From assembly GCA_035578175.1 (NCBI GenBank), contig JAQMRL010000004.1, forward strand, positions 39,578,901-39,642,900: a stretch of 64,000 nt of DNA, in the 5' to 3' direction. A model generated the notes under the pieces. The model was not told the DNA's origin and ran no database searches. It saw only the letters and a list, made by a program, of their open reading frames with translations. This stretch comes from Catonia carolina. Lineage: Eukaryota > Arthropoda > Insecta > Hemiptera > Achilidae. Of this stretch, positions 22,204 through 32,517 are shown piece by piece; position 1 is the first letter of the stretch; each line of letters begins with the position of its first letter. Made by a program: the position numbers and the translations under genes.

Positions 22204-22338
22204 CTTTTAAAGCTGGACATATTCTTTTCCATATCGTTAGACAACCACACCTATGAAATTGTCCTAATGCTAATTCCATATAAAAAAGCGGTAACCCTCC
22301 AAATATCAACATCAGCCAATAGGGTATAAGAAATGCTC
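22204..22338 (-). CDS. SerT: serotonin transporter, internal exon (TM2)
   Basis: This exon encodes part of the sodium- and chloride-dependent serotonin transporter, which clears serotonin from the synapse. It reads [20 protein letters not shown], then the [20 protein letters not shown] segment and PALK: transmembrane segment 2 and the start of the following loop. The GQFHRCGC word is characteristic of insect SerT rather than of dopamine or octopamine transporters. A TTTGTTTCAG acceptor precedes it and a GTAAAA donor follows. It begins in phase 1, completing the third glycine of NGGG begun by the exon at 33347. The 135-bp length equals that of the equivalent exon in vertebrate SLC6 genes. A tryptophan stands where I recall a cysteine in fly SerT (PYW for PYC). 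The next exon was not found to the left. Confidence 0.93.
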
Positions 22339-22689
22339 CTGAAACAAACAAAGAAATTCAATATTATTATTACAATAAAAAGAAAATCTGTAAATTTATG
22401 TGATAAATTAAATTAAACTACAAAAAAATCGGTGTAGTAAATTTCGGATTGAGTCCGATTTGTCTCATCCCCTTATTCAATGAGTAAGAGATAAGTATTT
22501 AACTCCATTACAGTTCTTTCTCTCACGTAATTTGCTACAAGTTTCCAACGCTTGTTATTTTGAAAAATTTGTGAAGAAAACAGGAACGACGACTTATTGT
22601 ATAATAAATCAATTAAAATTATGGCAAAAAAATTAAAAAATCAAAACAGGTTCGCGTCACTTGAAGATATAGCACGGAAAATTTTAAAA

Positions 22690-23270
22690 ATCTGGTGTGA
22701 AACACTCACACAACTTTCTTTCGCCATTGCCAATAATGAACAATATAACCTAATATTAGTAATAAAACATTAAAAATATAAAAAAAACTAACTTTAAAAA
22801 AACATAACCTTATTTTTATCATGAGTGATTGATGCAAAATGAAAATCAACCTCAGTTTGGCTTAAAAATACGGAAAATCACTCTTTCACGCTAAACTAGG
22901 CTCTGTAGAGAAAAATGTCTATATAAAAGTTGTAGATATTTTAATTTCCTATAATTTGATTATACACTTTTGTCGTAAAATGCATACTAAGGCTGAAATC
23001 TTAAAAATCTATTTCTTTTACACATTTTCGTGAAGAAAAAATATAAAATCACTAATTACCGCTAAACTAAGCGTTATACAAAAAAATTAAAAAATGAAAT
23101 AAAAGTTGTAGGTTTTAAAATTCCCTACGACTTTTATTACACATTTTACGCTAAAATGCATAATTAAGCCGCAATCTTAAAAAACATTTTTTCCTACGAG
23201 AGCACAGCCTCCCCAAGGATTTTAGCAAATATGGCACCTACCCTGTTTTTTCTCCAGATACTCGTTAGTT
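22690..23270 (-). repeat. family B, truncated copy
   Basis: Begins with the CTGGTGTGAAACACTCACAC terminal repeat and carries the AAAATCACTCTTTCACGC and ~170-bp tandem segments. It stops near TTTTAGCAAATATGGCACC, so the CCGGTTGACC half is missing. Confidence 0.75.
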
Positions 23271-23375
23271 TTTTAATTAAACTATGGTGGGGAATTGCAT
23301 GAAGCTACTCTCGTCTACATATTCATAAAATAAAGAAATTAATTTAACGATCATCATTAATAAATAAATAATTAT

Positions 23376-23480
23376 GGGCGCCTTCATGGCCCATTGTTTA
23401 CCTGTAATACGGAGGTGCCGGATTCTATTCACGACCAGGGTCTGGAAAATTATTAAAAGTTCAAACCGATCTTTCCTCAA
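23376..23480 (+). repeat. SINE-1, diverged head
   Basis: GGCGCCTTCATGGCCCATTG, GGAGGTGCCGGATTC and CCAGGGTCTGGAAAAT match the SINE-1 head and junction. The reading frames across it are not genes. Confidence 0.6.
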
Positions 23481-23539
23481 CCCAAAGAATTTGTTAATAC
23501 CAAAGGTTTCAAAATCCAATGATATCAGTCAAAATTCTT

Positions 23540-23767
23540 ACGACAAAAATTACAAATACTCCCTTTTACGTTAACAACGACAGTTTGCACAATGACCTCA
23601 AAATTCCGTACGTAAACGATTTATTTCGTAAAATTTACACAAGATTCCGTATGATATTATTTCATCATAGCAACGAATTTGTACGCAGCCTATGTCTACC
23701 ATACCTTCCTGGAAATCCCCGCAGACGTCTACGCTGACGATGGAGTAGGGACATCATTTTATAATAA
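23540..23767 (+). pseudogene. Jockey-type LINE C-terminal fragment
   Basis: One plus-strand frame reads NTPFYVNNDSLHNDLKIPYV and ends PGNPRRRLRRRWSRDII then stops. This is the Jockey C-terminal signature (cf. the FYVSNKILHDDFKIP and RLKRKWSRNLL words of the copy at 1922-2269). The catalytic domain is absent. It abuts a SINE-1 fragment at 5' and lies 180 bases from the mariner composite at 3'. Confidence 0.75.
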
Positions 23768-24057
23768 GTGATTTTCGATAGTACACACAGTTATGTAATC
23801 CGTTCACAGAACTTTTCCAGCTGGAGTCCACTGTTGAGTGGTGATATCCTCTTAAGCCTTAAAGCGCATTTTATCCCATTTCATAATCATCTAATTCACT
23901 CGTTGTTTTATGTACAGTTGTAAATTCCCCTTATAAAATAAAAAAATGTGTACGAGGTATGGCTATTAAACAACGAGACTGACGTTGTAAAAAATTTAAT
24001 TTTAATTTTATACATAATCATATACTGTCACCTTCAATATACACTCCTTCTCTATCC

Positions 24058-24618
24058 CTACAACGCTCCATGCAATTTCCATTGTTGGAAACAGTGCTGG
24101 AAGTCATATTCTGTCAGCTCCTTCAGGACACGTGCCGCTTTCTCTTTTACAGCTTCCACTGACGCAAATCTTGTCCCTTTTAATGCATATTTCACCTTAG
24201 GGAACAGGTAGAAGTCACATAGTGCAAGATCTGGTGAATAAGGTGGATATTCTAACACTGAGATGCTGTACTTGGCTAGGAACCTCTTGACAGGTAACGC
24301 GGAATGAGCTGGCGCGTTGTCTTGATGGAGAACCCATGATTTATCCGTCCACATTTTGGGGCGTTCTTTCCTTACCCTTTGACGCAGTTTAGAAAGTACC
24401 TCAAGGTAGTAATATTGATTAATTGTTTGACCTTCAGGAACCCAGTGAAGGTACACAATCCCATGGATATCAAAAAGCAGAATCATCATTGCTTTAAATT
24501 TTGACTTGCTCATTCGAGCTTTTTTGGCTCTCGGTAAAGTTCGGCTCTTCCAGTGCATGGATTGGCGCTTTCTTTCCGGATCATAAGTAAAAAACCATGT
24601 TTCATCAGATGTTATTAT
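24058..24618 (-). pseudogene. mariner transposase, catalytic half, frameshifted
   Basis: Mariner transposase cuts out and pastes its element at TA sites. This copy retains the catalytic domain with the D,D34D triad: first Asp in TSDETWFF, second in HQDNAPAHSA, third in YSPDLALCDFYLF with 34 residues between the last two. The helix-turn-helix half before DETW is missing, cut at the junction near 24618. The longest open frame starts at an internal Met (24558). Compared with the sister piece at 24619-24813, two bases are missing near the end (an AAAATTTGC-like run reads AAATTGC), which shifts the frame and ends the protein early at HGAL. It cannot be active. Confidence 0.88.
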
Positions 24619-24813
24619 CTTCTACCTGTTCCCTAAGGTGAAACCTGCATTAAAAGGGACAAGATTTGAGTCTGTGGTAGCTATAAAAGAGAAAGCGGCA
24701 CGTGTCCTGAAAAAGCTGAAAGAAGATGACTTCCAGCACTGTTTCCAACCATGGAAAATTTGCATGGAGCGTTGTAGGGATAGAGAAAGAGTGTATATTG
24801 AAGGTGACAATAA
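24619..24813 (+). pseudogene. mariner transposase, C-terminal fragment
   Basis: Starts abruptly at FYLFPKVKPALKGTRF, just after the third catalytic residue, and runs to the natural stop after DRERVYIEGDNK. It aligns residue by residue with the end of the minus-strand copy in the same composite and retains the reading frame lost there. The many differences (for example VVAIKEK for VEAVKEK) show the two pieces came from different copies or have aged separately. Confidence 0.85.
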
Positions 24814-24903
24814 GTGATTATGAAATAAAATTTTTTTACAACGTTAGTCTCGTTATTTAATAGCCACACCTCGTATATCACAGGTTTTGATACGACTAGA
24901 ATA

Positions 24904-24930
24904 AAAAATAATAATAATAATAATAATAAA
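24904..24930. repeat. (AAT)n microsatellite
   Basis: About eight AAT units just right of the mariner composite. Confidence 0.9.
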
Positions 24931-25570
24931 ATTTATTAACTTGTAGCAGGTCTGATCCTAAAATTATTTTGTTTCCCAAAAATTATATATTTTATTAGTA
25001 TGCTAGGTCCGAAAGCAATATCTAAGATATATGTTTAAAAATCACTTTGAAGTATGAAGCTCTTCTTCAAAACTTCATTCACTATGAAGCGTAAACTAAA
25101 CTCTAAGTAAGACCGCAATATATCCAGCTTAATGAAAGTTAGTCCATTATTTCTCCGTGATGTGCCTACAAAACTACAGCCATTCACTTTTACAGTGTAA
25201 GCCTATAGAAGAAGAAAATAAATTACTCTGAAAAATCTGAAATAAACTTAAATTTCTAACTGAATCGTTTTTTGTTGTTGCAAATTTATAGTATAAGATA
25301 CATAAAACATTACTCTTTTCCACAGTTGAATAATTTTCATTACCCTTATAACGTACGTAAAGTAGAATAGCAAAAAACAATTGGTAGTTCTGAATTCTAG
25401 ATTTCGAAAGTAACTACTATTATTGCACTGTTACGATAAGCATTCATTAATTAACGAGAATTAATGTAAAGAAAAAATGGTTTATTTAATGACAATGAAA
25501 CGTTTTGTGAGTTGATTTGGTAACCTTGAGAACACTGTTTGTCACCTGTTCGATCATAATTGTTGTTTTT
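24931..25570. other. spacer, nothing recognised
   Basis: AT-rich intronic sequence without a repeat or exon match. Confidence 0.4.
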
Positions 25571-25884
25571 TTAATCCCTAATGTCTGTACGCTGCAATCT
25601 GTTCGATTTAAGAACAATAAGCAACCCATGACCCAATGAGGTGAGAATGATATGTGTGACTTATAAATGATGTATAGTCTTGTACATACTCAGGTCGACC
25701 ATTCCTGAGAGAGTATTGTTAATTGAACCTCAGCCATAAAGCACACCGGTAATCACTGTCTAGTATTAAAATTTGTATAAAAGAACCTATACTAAGATTT
25801 GAACCAGGAAACTTCTCTGAAAATGAGCCTTGAATTAGCTGATTTCCGGTCACAACTTTACTACGAGACCTACCCGGTGGGTTT
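25571..25884 (-). repeat. family C SINE, full-length copy
   Basis: Reverse-strand copy from TTTAATCCCTAATGTCTG through CACCTC-type body words to ACCCACCGGGTAGGTCTCGT (minus). It matches 21000-21320 over its whole length. Confidence 0.8.
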
Positions 25885-25989
25885 AGCGTTGGATATTAAT
25901 TAAATAGTAATTGACTTTCTCTCACAAATTATTGCCAAGCTTACTTCTGTATACTCCAATTGTTTTTTTTTTACCCTTTCAGAAATATT

Positions 25990-26260
25990 TCTCATTGTTC
26001 TTCTATAAATGTTGGGAAATCTTACCAAAAGAAGGGATAAGCTAGTGGGGCATATCTTAAGACATCCAAGTATTGGTCTATCAATAATGGAGGATAATAT
26101 TGCGAGAGTGAATTGTAGGGGGAGGCAAAGGTTAGAATATTTAAAGCAAATTACAAAAGATGTAGGGTGTTACAGGTATGCAGATATCAAACGACTGGCG
26201 TAAAATAGAACAGCTTGGAGAACTGCATCAAACCTGTCGAGAGACTGTTGACAAAAAAAT
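25990..26260 (+). pseudogene. LINE ORF2 C-terminus (RRDKLVGHILRHP family)
   Basis: A plus-strand frame reads LTKRRDKLVGHILRHPSIGL, then SIMEDNIARVNCRGRQRLEY and QITKDVGCYRYADIKRLA. This is a recognisable C-terminal region of endonuclease-reverse transcriptase ORFs of non-LTR retrotransposons. The coding match is followed by the element's own 3' end (GCTTGGAGAACTGCATC, then GACAAAAAAAT). A longer decayed copy lies at 30531-31255 and a 3' scrap at 34402-34470 (minus). The reverse transcriptase domain is missing here. Confidence 0.7.
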
Positions 26261-26261
26261 G

Positions 26262-26340
26262 TTAGCAGATCATGAGGAAAATCGAACCATGATCTTTCGC
26301 TTTATAGGCTAGCGTACTAACCACTGCTCCAAGGAGGCAG
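26262..26340 (-). repeat. SINE-1 head, attached to a LINE end
   Basis: Minus strand: CTGCCTCCTTGGAGCAGTGG, AAAGCGAAAGATCATGGTTC. It directly adjoins the 3' end of the preceding LINE fragment. Confidence 0.6.
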
Positions 26341-27110
26341 ATAGGTTAAAATATCCCTTTAAACCTCAGAATATCAAAAATGTTTTGATAAATTTACAAT
26401 ACTGGCTTTTAGAAATTGAAACATTTTATTATTATAATATTTATTCTGATAAAAAGTTCTTTATATCGCATTTTTGTATTGAAATATACGGTAGACTACT
26501 ATTGATCCAAGACACAAAATGAGTTTTGTAAAATATATTCAGTTATTATGTTGAACTTAGTAAAGATTAAATTATATTGAGTGCGGAACGGGTGTGTTAA
26601 ATGTCCACAGTAGAGTGGGCTACACCATATGGTTACGAATGGACTTACTGATACTTATGTAAAGGCTGAAAGGCCCTCTACTGTTACATTGTTAGATTAA
26701 TGCACTCATAACCAATTGTAAATGTTTGTATTACCGAAATCATATTTGTACAACTTACACTGTAAAAACGTATCTAATCTTTACTTGCTCAATATTATTC
26801 TATGATGTATGTATTTGTTGTTGAATTAATGAAAGTTATCTGAAAAACTAAGTGCGTTGAAAATACATGACTCGTTTTAAAATATTATACACTATAGTTT
26901 GTATTTATTATTTTTTTTCACTTTTATGTCCAGAATTGGATCTTTACAGTCAATTTTTATGGATGGGGTTTTCTTGTTTATCCACATCTTTTTCATTTTT
27001 TTCAGATCTCAGATCTTAGTTTTCTTAATTTATCTGAAATTACCATACCAATGATGTTTTTAATTTAATTTAATGTTTAGAATTCTGGGGTTTCAATCTT
27101 AAAAAATTTT
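26341..27110. other. spacer, nothing recognised
   Basis: AT-rich. Bases 26580-26700 are slightly GC-richer and unassigned. Confidence 0.4.
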
Positions 27111-27114
27111 GTTA

Positions 27115-27280
27115 CTTTTGTAGGATTTGAATAATAGACAGTGGTTACTGTTGTACTTCGATGGTTAGGATTCAATTAACCATTCGATTATCTCATAAAT
27201 AGTCGGCTTATTCTGTACGAGAAAAACTTCATTTATAAGTCATAAATATCATTCTCATCTCATTAGGTCATGGGATAGTA
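27115..27280 (+). repeat. family C SINE, middle part
   Basis: AGGATTTGAATAATAGACAG, GGTTACTG, TTCAATTAACCATTC and CATTCTCATCTCATTAGGTC match the body of the copy at 21000; head and tail are missing. Confidence 0.7.
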
Positions 27281-28570
27281 TCTAGTCAATTTGATAGTAT
27301 CAAATCACTAAGTCAGATAATTATTATCCGACTTAGTACGGATATATAATATTATAGTAGTACGGATATATATTATGTATTGTAATAGGCCTGTAGTTCT
27401 AAATGTAGAAAATAAAAGCGAAAAAAATATTTAATTCTTTGCTGACTTAGAAGAAATTATTTTACAAAGACAACGGAATATATGAAAAATTAATAAAATA
27501 AAAATTCCCTAATCAAAAATTTAGAAAAAATAAATATAAAAATAAAATAAATAAAATTAAAATAAAAAATTAAAATTTTAAAAAATTAATCAACTGACCT
27601 AATTGATCAGCTAACCGTAGTCATAAAATTTGAAACAATTTTACATTACCTAGTTTTGTTCCTAAATTATCACGAAATTTGTATGGGCATTTGTAAAGCT
27701 CGTTTTTGATTATTTTTTTATACATCCTATATAGAAACGTTTTTTAGACAGTGTCCAATTTCTTTCCAGAAGTTTAAACTAGGAAGCAAACACAATATAC
27801 ACTGCTGACAAACAGTTTTATATTTTTAAAAACTTTTAAAATTTAAAAAAATAGAATTTTAGGGTTTCTATCGTTTTACATGAAAACCTTATATAAACAA
27901 TTGCAATTTTTAACAAGTTTAGGTTTAAAATTTTCATGCGGCGTAAAATTTCCTATTCTTTTGGCGAAGCCTTTCGCTATGCACTCAGGATTTTATTATC
28001 TAATTTTTATTTGGCAAAATTTCTCAAATATCAAGTCTCGTTTTTCTAAAATTTTCTCGTATTTTCCTTAGAGTTCATTATCATTGTATACATTTTCTTG
28101 GCTGGTATAAGAAAATTTAATTAATTTTTTAAGCTGTTTTTATTAGTTTAATTTTACTTCTTTTCAGTGTGTACTGCTATTTTTTCCTCCACAACTTTCT
28201 GTTTTAATTAAATCTTAATATCACCGCATTGTTGCGTTTAAGAACATTTTAACAAATTTCGGTAAGAGTAACATAAAGGTTTTTGTTACCATAATAAAAA
28301 TGTTATTGAGCAGCAATAATTTCATCTTCCACTGGAGTACTACTTACTGACGAACTTGTCATTTTATGATGCATTGTGATTACGTTTTCCTAATTATTCT
28401 TTAATAAATTTTTGGTTGTGAACCAAGCTAATCATCTTCATCTTCAACTGTTTACCGGATCAGCTGAAGAAAAAATTATGGTTTTGAAGTTATTACACGT
28501 ATTAAAATGTTCTTGATTCCTACATAAATAGCAGCCGGCCGTATTGGAGCATTGGAGTATTATATTAACA
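27281..28570. other. very AT-rich spacer
   Basis: Includes runs of AAAATAAA-like words near 27480-27600. No exon, RNA gene or repeat family is recognised. The ORF at 27880-28071 has no similarity I can see. Confidence 0.4.
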
Positions 28571-28574
28571 GGTA

Positions 28575-28745
28575 ACGCTGTTGCTAACGCAACAGCGTTA
28601 GCTTGGTAACGTGCTCGCTTCTCATCATGCGGTCTCGGGTTTGAATCCCATTCAGGCACGGCATATTTTCATACGTTACTAAAATCATTTCATCCTTCAC
28701 CGTCTGCATTAGCAGTAATTTGCAAAACAGTCGGACGTTAAAAAA
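28575..28745 (+). repeat. SINE-2 variant with a hairpin in its head
   Basis: The same head as at 17083-17222 (GGTAACGTGCTCGCTTCTCA, then GGGTTTGAATCCCATTCAGG) with the tail CTGCATTAGCAGTAATTTGC and CGGACGTTAAA. A perfect 12-bp inverted repeat TAACGCTGTTGC (28573-28584 and 28589-28600) lies at its start, which looks like a local duplication of the CTAACGC words of the head. The minus-strand ORF 28444-28659 crosses it and is not a gene. Confidence 0.75.
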
Positions 28746-28847
28746 AATAATTCATTAATTGCAGAAAATGAGATCGAAGAGATAATAAATAGTGGTTGTA
28801 TTAGGGATATTCGGCTAAACACAGTATAATTGTATTTTATTTTTTTA

Positions 28848-29005
28848 CTTTATTTTGTTGTATCAACATCTTTGTCATTAGCGACAAGTTTGGGTCAAAA
28901 ACCGGTGGGTTTGAACGTGTATTAATTTTCCAAACCTAGCCGAGATTCGAATCTTGGACCTCTACTTTACTGTGTAGCATGCTAACCACTGGGTCACGGA
29001 GGCGG
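28848..29005 (-). repeat. SINE-1 copy
   Basis: Minus strand: CCGCCTCCGTGACCCAGTGG head, CAAGATTCGAATCTCGGC B-box region, GTTTGGAAAATT junction and a GTCGCTAATGACAAAGATGT-type tail. Confidence 0.7.
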
Positions 29006-29375
29006 TTTTGTTTACTGTATAACATATTTTTAATAAACATTCCTGAACGAATATCCTTTTAGGTTAAGTACAAGTCGTGAAAGATGAGGAAGTAATATGC
29101 CCCGTAGTATAGACATCATGGGAAACTATCTCGTCGCTCGGGTAACAAGTGTACGGAATTATTATTGGGTTTCTTTCATTTGAATTCTAAGGATTAGCTG
29201 AGTTAAACATATGGTCTTGGAACATGACAATTTTGAAGGAGTTTATTTATATTTATATTTATTGAGGAAATATAATTGTTTAGAAAGGTAACATGTTGAT
29301 AAAGTCATGTAATGGTAGCTTGATGCAGTCTTATAGCGAACATGGATTCACGTAAATTTCTTTGATGATGTGTTT
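29006..29375. other. spacer, nothing recognised
   Basis: Bases 29085-29160 are GC-richer without assignment. Confidence 0.35.
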
Positions 29376-29378
29376 GTG

Positions 29379-29560
29379 TTAAGGCTGATGCACGGTCGTG
29401 TCTGTATCTCTATGTGTTGTGAATATAGTCCTCAAGGATGGGTCCTCATGGATAATTTTGTTGGGAATTACGTTGAGAAAATTTGCAATTATTCTCAGAG
29501 ATTTATGTTGGATGGTGCGGATTTGTTTTTGTGGGTTTCGGATAGGTTGGGTCACCAGAT
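29379..29560 (-). pseudogene. probable Jockey-type LINE C-terminal scrap
   Basis: The minus strand reads RTIQHKSLRIIANFLNVIPN then KIIHEDPSLRTI. It resembles the Jockey motif Q-x-K-S-L-R-x-I ... V-x-N-x-x-I-H-x-D-L seen at 2060-2160 and 23550-23590, though the Y before V is missing. The plus-strand ORFs over it are shadows. This is tentative. Confidence 0.45.
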
Positions 29561-29579
29561 TGGTATCGGATAATGGCAA

Positions 29580-30520
29580 AGAAGATAAGAATTTTATAGG
29601 TCTAGGAAGGGTTTTTGAGCAAAGAAGAGGGAAAAGCTTATGAAGAAAGATTTGGCCTTACGGATAGTGTTTTAGACGTGGTTATTGAAGGTGAGCCTGC
29701 TGTTATGCGAGATATTTAACAGTAACTCTCCATTGGAGAGGTTGGCCGTTGATGAGAAGAGGCGGAGGGAGTGTCCTTTTTCTTGCGATGATCGATCTTC
29801 TAGTTTACGTTTCTGTTGTCCTTTAAATAAAAATACTTGGGTCCAGGAAAGAAAATTTATAGTTGCAGAATATAAATACATTTATTAATAAAAAAGTGAA
29901 CTTTAACGTTCATTGATTGAGTTATTTAACAAATAGTTAAATGGTAACTGACCCGATAAACAACCTGTCTAATGAATAGCCTGGACATGATATATAAATC
30001 CATGGGGAGTTATTTCCAATATTAAGTAAATCTCTAAACACAAAACTAGAATTTCAGCATTTATGCTTTGATCAGCGACTTACAGAATCTAACAAATTAC
30101 CGACTGGCCAGGTGGCAAATTTTTTTCGATATTACCAGGAATTTGGACAACACCAGTTATTGTGTTATTAAAGTAAATTGGAAATCAGTTTATTCTTGGT
30201 GCTTTTAATGTAATAGAACATAAATCCTTAAAAAAATTAATTTTTTTTATAGCAACAACTACTAAAAGTACTGTATATGTACAACCAGCAGTATTTATGA
30301 TATACGTGTTTATTGTCCTGTTTTTGTATTGATTAAGGAATCACCCAGTGACAAACCCGGGTCGCTGTTTTATATAAGATCCCTTCTTTTAGCATCATTT
30401 TAATCCCCTTTGTGAAGTTTTTGGTAGGTTTGGATGTGTCAAAGTTTGTATCTTTGTTTATTTATTAATTTTGAATGGAAACGATTTTAAATTTTTAAAA
30501 TTAACAATTATATGGGATAG
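29580..30520. other. spacer, no supported gene
   Basis: Overlapping short frames on both strands at 29672-29888 (67-69 codons) are GC-richer than average but show no recognisable domain. The rest is AT-rich. Confidence 0.35.
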
Positions 30521-30530
30521 GATACTTAAG

Positions 30531-31255
30531 ATATCCTAGAAGATATCTTAAATAGAATGGAAGAGATCATGAGAAAGGATTACTTCATGAAAATTAATAA
30601 GAACAAAACGAAAGTGTTGTGCAACAGCAAGAGTGGTTTAGAAGATATGGAAAATTTAGAAGTAGGCAACGAAAACATACAGGAAGTTGGGGAGTTCTGC
30701 TATCTAAGGAGTAAAATAACAAGGATGGTAGAAGCACAAGTGATATCAAAAGTAGGATTGCTCAAACTAGAAAAGCCTTTGAAATGAAAAATGCTTACTG
30801 ACTACAAATATTGATTTGCAGATTAGGAAAAATTTCTTAAAACACTATGTTTGGAGTGTATTAATACGGGAGTAAAACGTAGGTGATAGGGGCAGTATAA
30901 AGGAAGAGGATATAAGTTTTTAAAAAATGTGGTGTTATAGGAAAATGTTAAAGATTAGGTGGATAAAATGAGTAATTTAGAGGTTCTTAGGCGAGTGGAT
31001 GTAAAAGTAAGTCTACGGAAGCATCTTACCAGAAGAAGGGATAGGCTAGTGGGGCATCCAGGTATTGTTCTATCAATAATGGAGGGTAATATTGAGGGAG
31101 TAATATAGGAGGAGGCAAAAGTTAGAATATTTAAAGCAAATTACAAAAGATGCAGGGTGTTGCAAGTATGTAGATATGAAACGTCTTGGGCAAGGTAGAA
31201 TAGCTTGGAGAAATGCATCAAACCAGTCGAGAGACCGATGACAAAAAACAATTAA
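30531..31255 (+). pseudogene. LINE ORF2, decayed 3' half (RRDRLVGHP family)
   Basis: In the first frame it reads DILEDILNRMEEIMRKDYFM then KINKNKTKVL and EVGEFCYLRSKIT. These match the palm-to-thumb border of a reverse transcriptase just after the YADD box (M-K-x-N-x-x-K-T-K-V, F-x-Y-L-G-S-x-I). Multiple frameshifts and stops follow. Near 31020-31080 it reads LTRRRDRLVGHPGIVLSIME, equivalent to the copy at 25990 but lacking the ILRH residues. The 3' end (GCTTGGAGAAATGCATC, GACAAAAAAC) is shared. It is dead. Confidence 0.7.
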
Positions 31256-31765
31256 CTTTAACGGTGGTGTTTTTATTAAAATATTTAAAATTCACATTTT
31301 ATATTTTTTTGTGAAAAAACTTTATTGTAAAGTTTTGAGTAAGTTAATTAAGTAAATAGATTACACGTTGTCTCCAAGGAGGAAGTACTTTCATGATTTC
31401 TACTTTAGTTTAGTACTTTACAATAAACTTCCTTTCAGTGGGTAAATTTTTAATTCTCGTTCACAAGTAACTATTTTATTGTCTTTTGTCGTATCTCAGT
31501 AAAAGCTTTCTTACACCATGTTACCTGTCCAGTAAGTAGTTTTAAGTGGTTTAGAAACCCTAAAAGCCGTCTGTTCAATTCCGAATTAGTTATAGTTATT
31601 AAAAATTTACATTAGGACACTTTAAATATTTATTTCAGAATTGGTAGAACATACTATGAATATTCTTACTTTTAAAAAAAATAGCTAAATTTTATGCAAT
31701 TGTATTGTACATATTTATTCTAGATTCTTTCAGGATCAGGTTATTTCTAAGTAACAAAACATCCT
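31256..31765. other. spacer, nothing recognised
   Basis: AT-rich intronic sequence. Confidence 0.4.
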
Positions 31766-31767
31766 TT

Positions 31768-32517
31768 TAAGGTGAGACTTTATGATGATTTTACTGAAAA
31801 TTTCGATTTTTGGTTTTTTATATTTTTCAATAGTTTAGACCTAGATCTGCCAGAAAACCATTAAATTACGTCAAAAAATTATTTTAATGAAAAAATTAAG
31901 TTTTTAGCAGGTTTACCCAGAAAAACTATCATGTCACCAAGAACGAATATTTTTAAGAATTTTATACTGAGCGTTTTAGAGCAAAGATAATTTTAGTTTT
32001 TTTAAATATCTGCGTTATTTTTATTAAATACACTCAGCTGTTGGTTCAGATTTGTAACCAACTGTTGATAGGAAATTTACTTGTTTGTGTACACCTTGTT
32101 TTTGATTTGTGCCTTTTTGTTTTTGCCTGTTCTCGTAAATTTAGATTTTAAAATTTAGGTACATTTTTCTCGGAAACCATTAAACCTAGAAGGTTGAAAT
32201 TTTTACCAGCTACTCATCTTGTACACACACACATAGCCTCACTTTTATGACTTTCTCAGATGCTCCAAAAAATAAGCAATATACAAAAATCGTAAAAAAC
32301 ATTTTTTGTAAAAGTTTTATGTTATTCATTATTTTGTTTTCTATTATCTGCTTCAATAGATTAAATTGAAAAAAAGTCAATAGTTAGAGAAACTCGACAA
32401 CAATTAAGTGTGTAAAGTTTCATTTCCCTATCTTTTAATATTCCTATGAAAAACGTACCTGAAAATAACAAATTTAACACTGGCGGGATACAAGGTACAG
32501 TCTCCCCTTACATTTTA
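31768..32517. mobile_element. candidate TIR element, unclassified
   Basis: The left end TTAAGGTGAGACTTTATG and the right end, in reverse complement TGTAAGGGGAGACTGTACC, share the core TAAGG(T/G)GAGACT in inverted orientation about 750 bp apart. The interior is AT-rich with a TTTTCTCGGAAACC word and no ORF. A clean target duplication is not visible. This could be a small non-autonomous DNA transposon. Confidence 0.4.

Larger units (their letters stand above)
23951..24875. mobile_element. mariner composite with two 3'-type ends
   Basis: The interval is bounded by TA at both sides (23951-23952, 24874-24875) with CGAGGT... and ...ACCTCG immediately inside. Both outer ends carry the sequence that follows the transposase stop codon (AATAGCCACACCTCG-type), in opposite orientation. 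Inside are a minus-strand piece of transposase (24058 to about 24618) and a plus-strand C-terminal piece (about 24619-24813), joined head to head. The usual 5' end and DNA-binding half are absent. The TA borders suggest it either transposed as a unit using two 3' ends or formed by one element inserting and rearranging in another. Confidence 0.85.

Noticed and set aside
23948..24881. ORFs of 62-87 codons opposite the mariner pieces
   Set aside because: They are antisense to the recognisable transposase frames.
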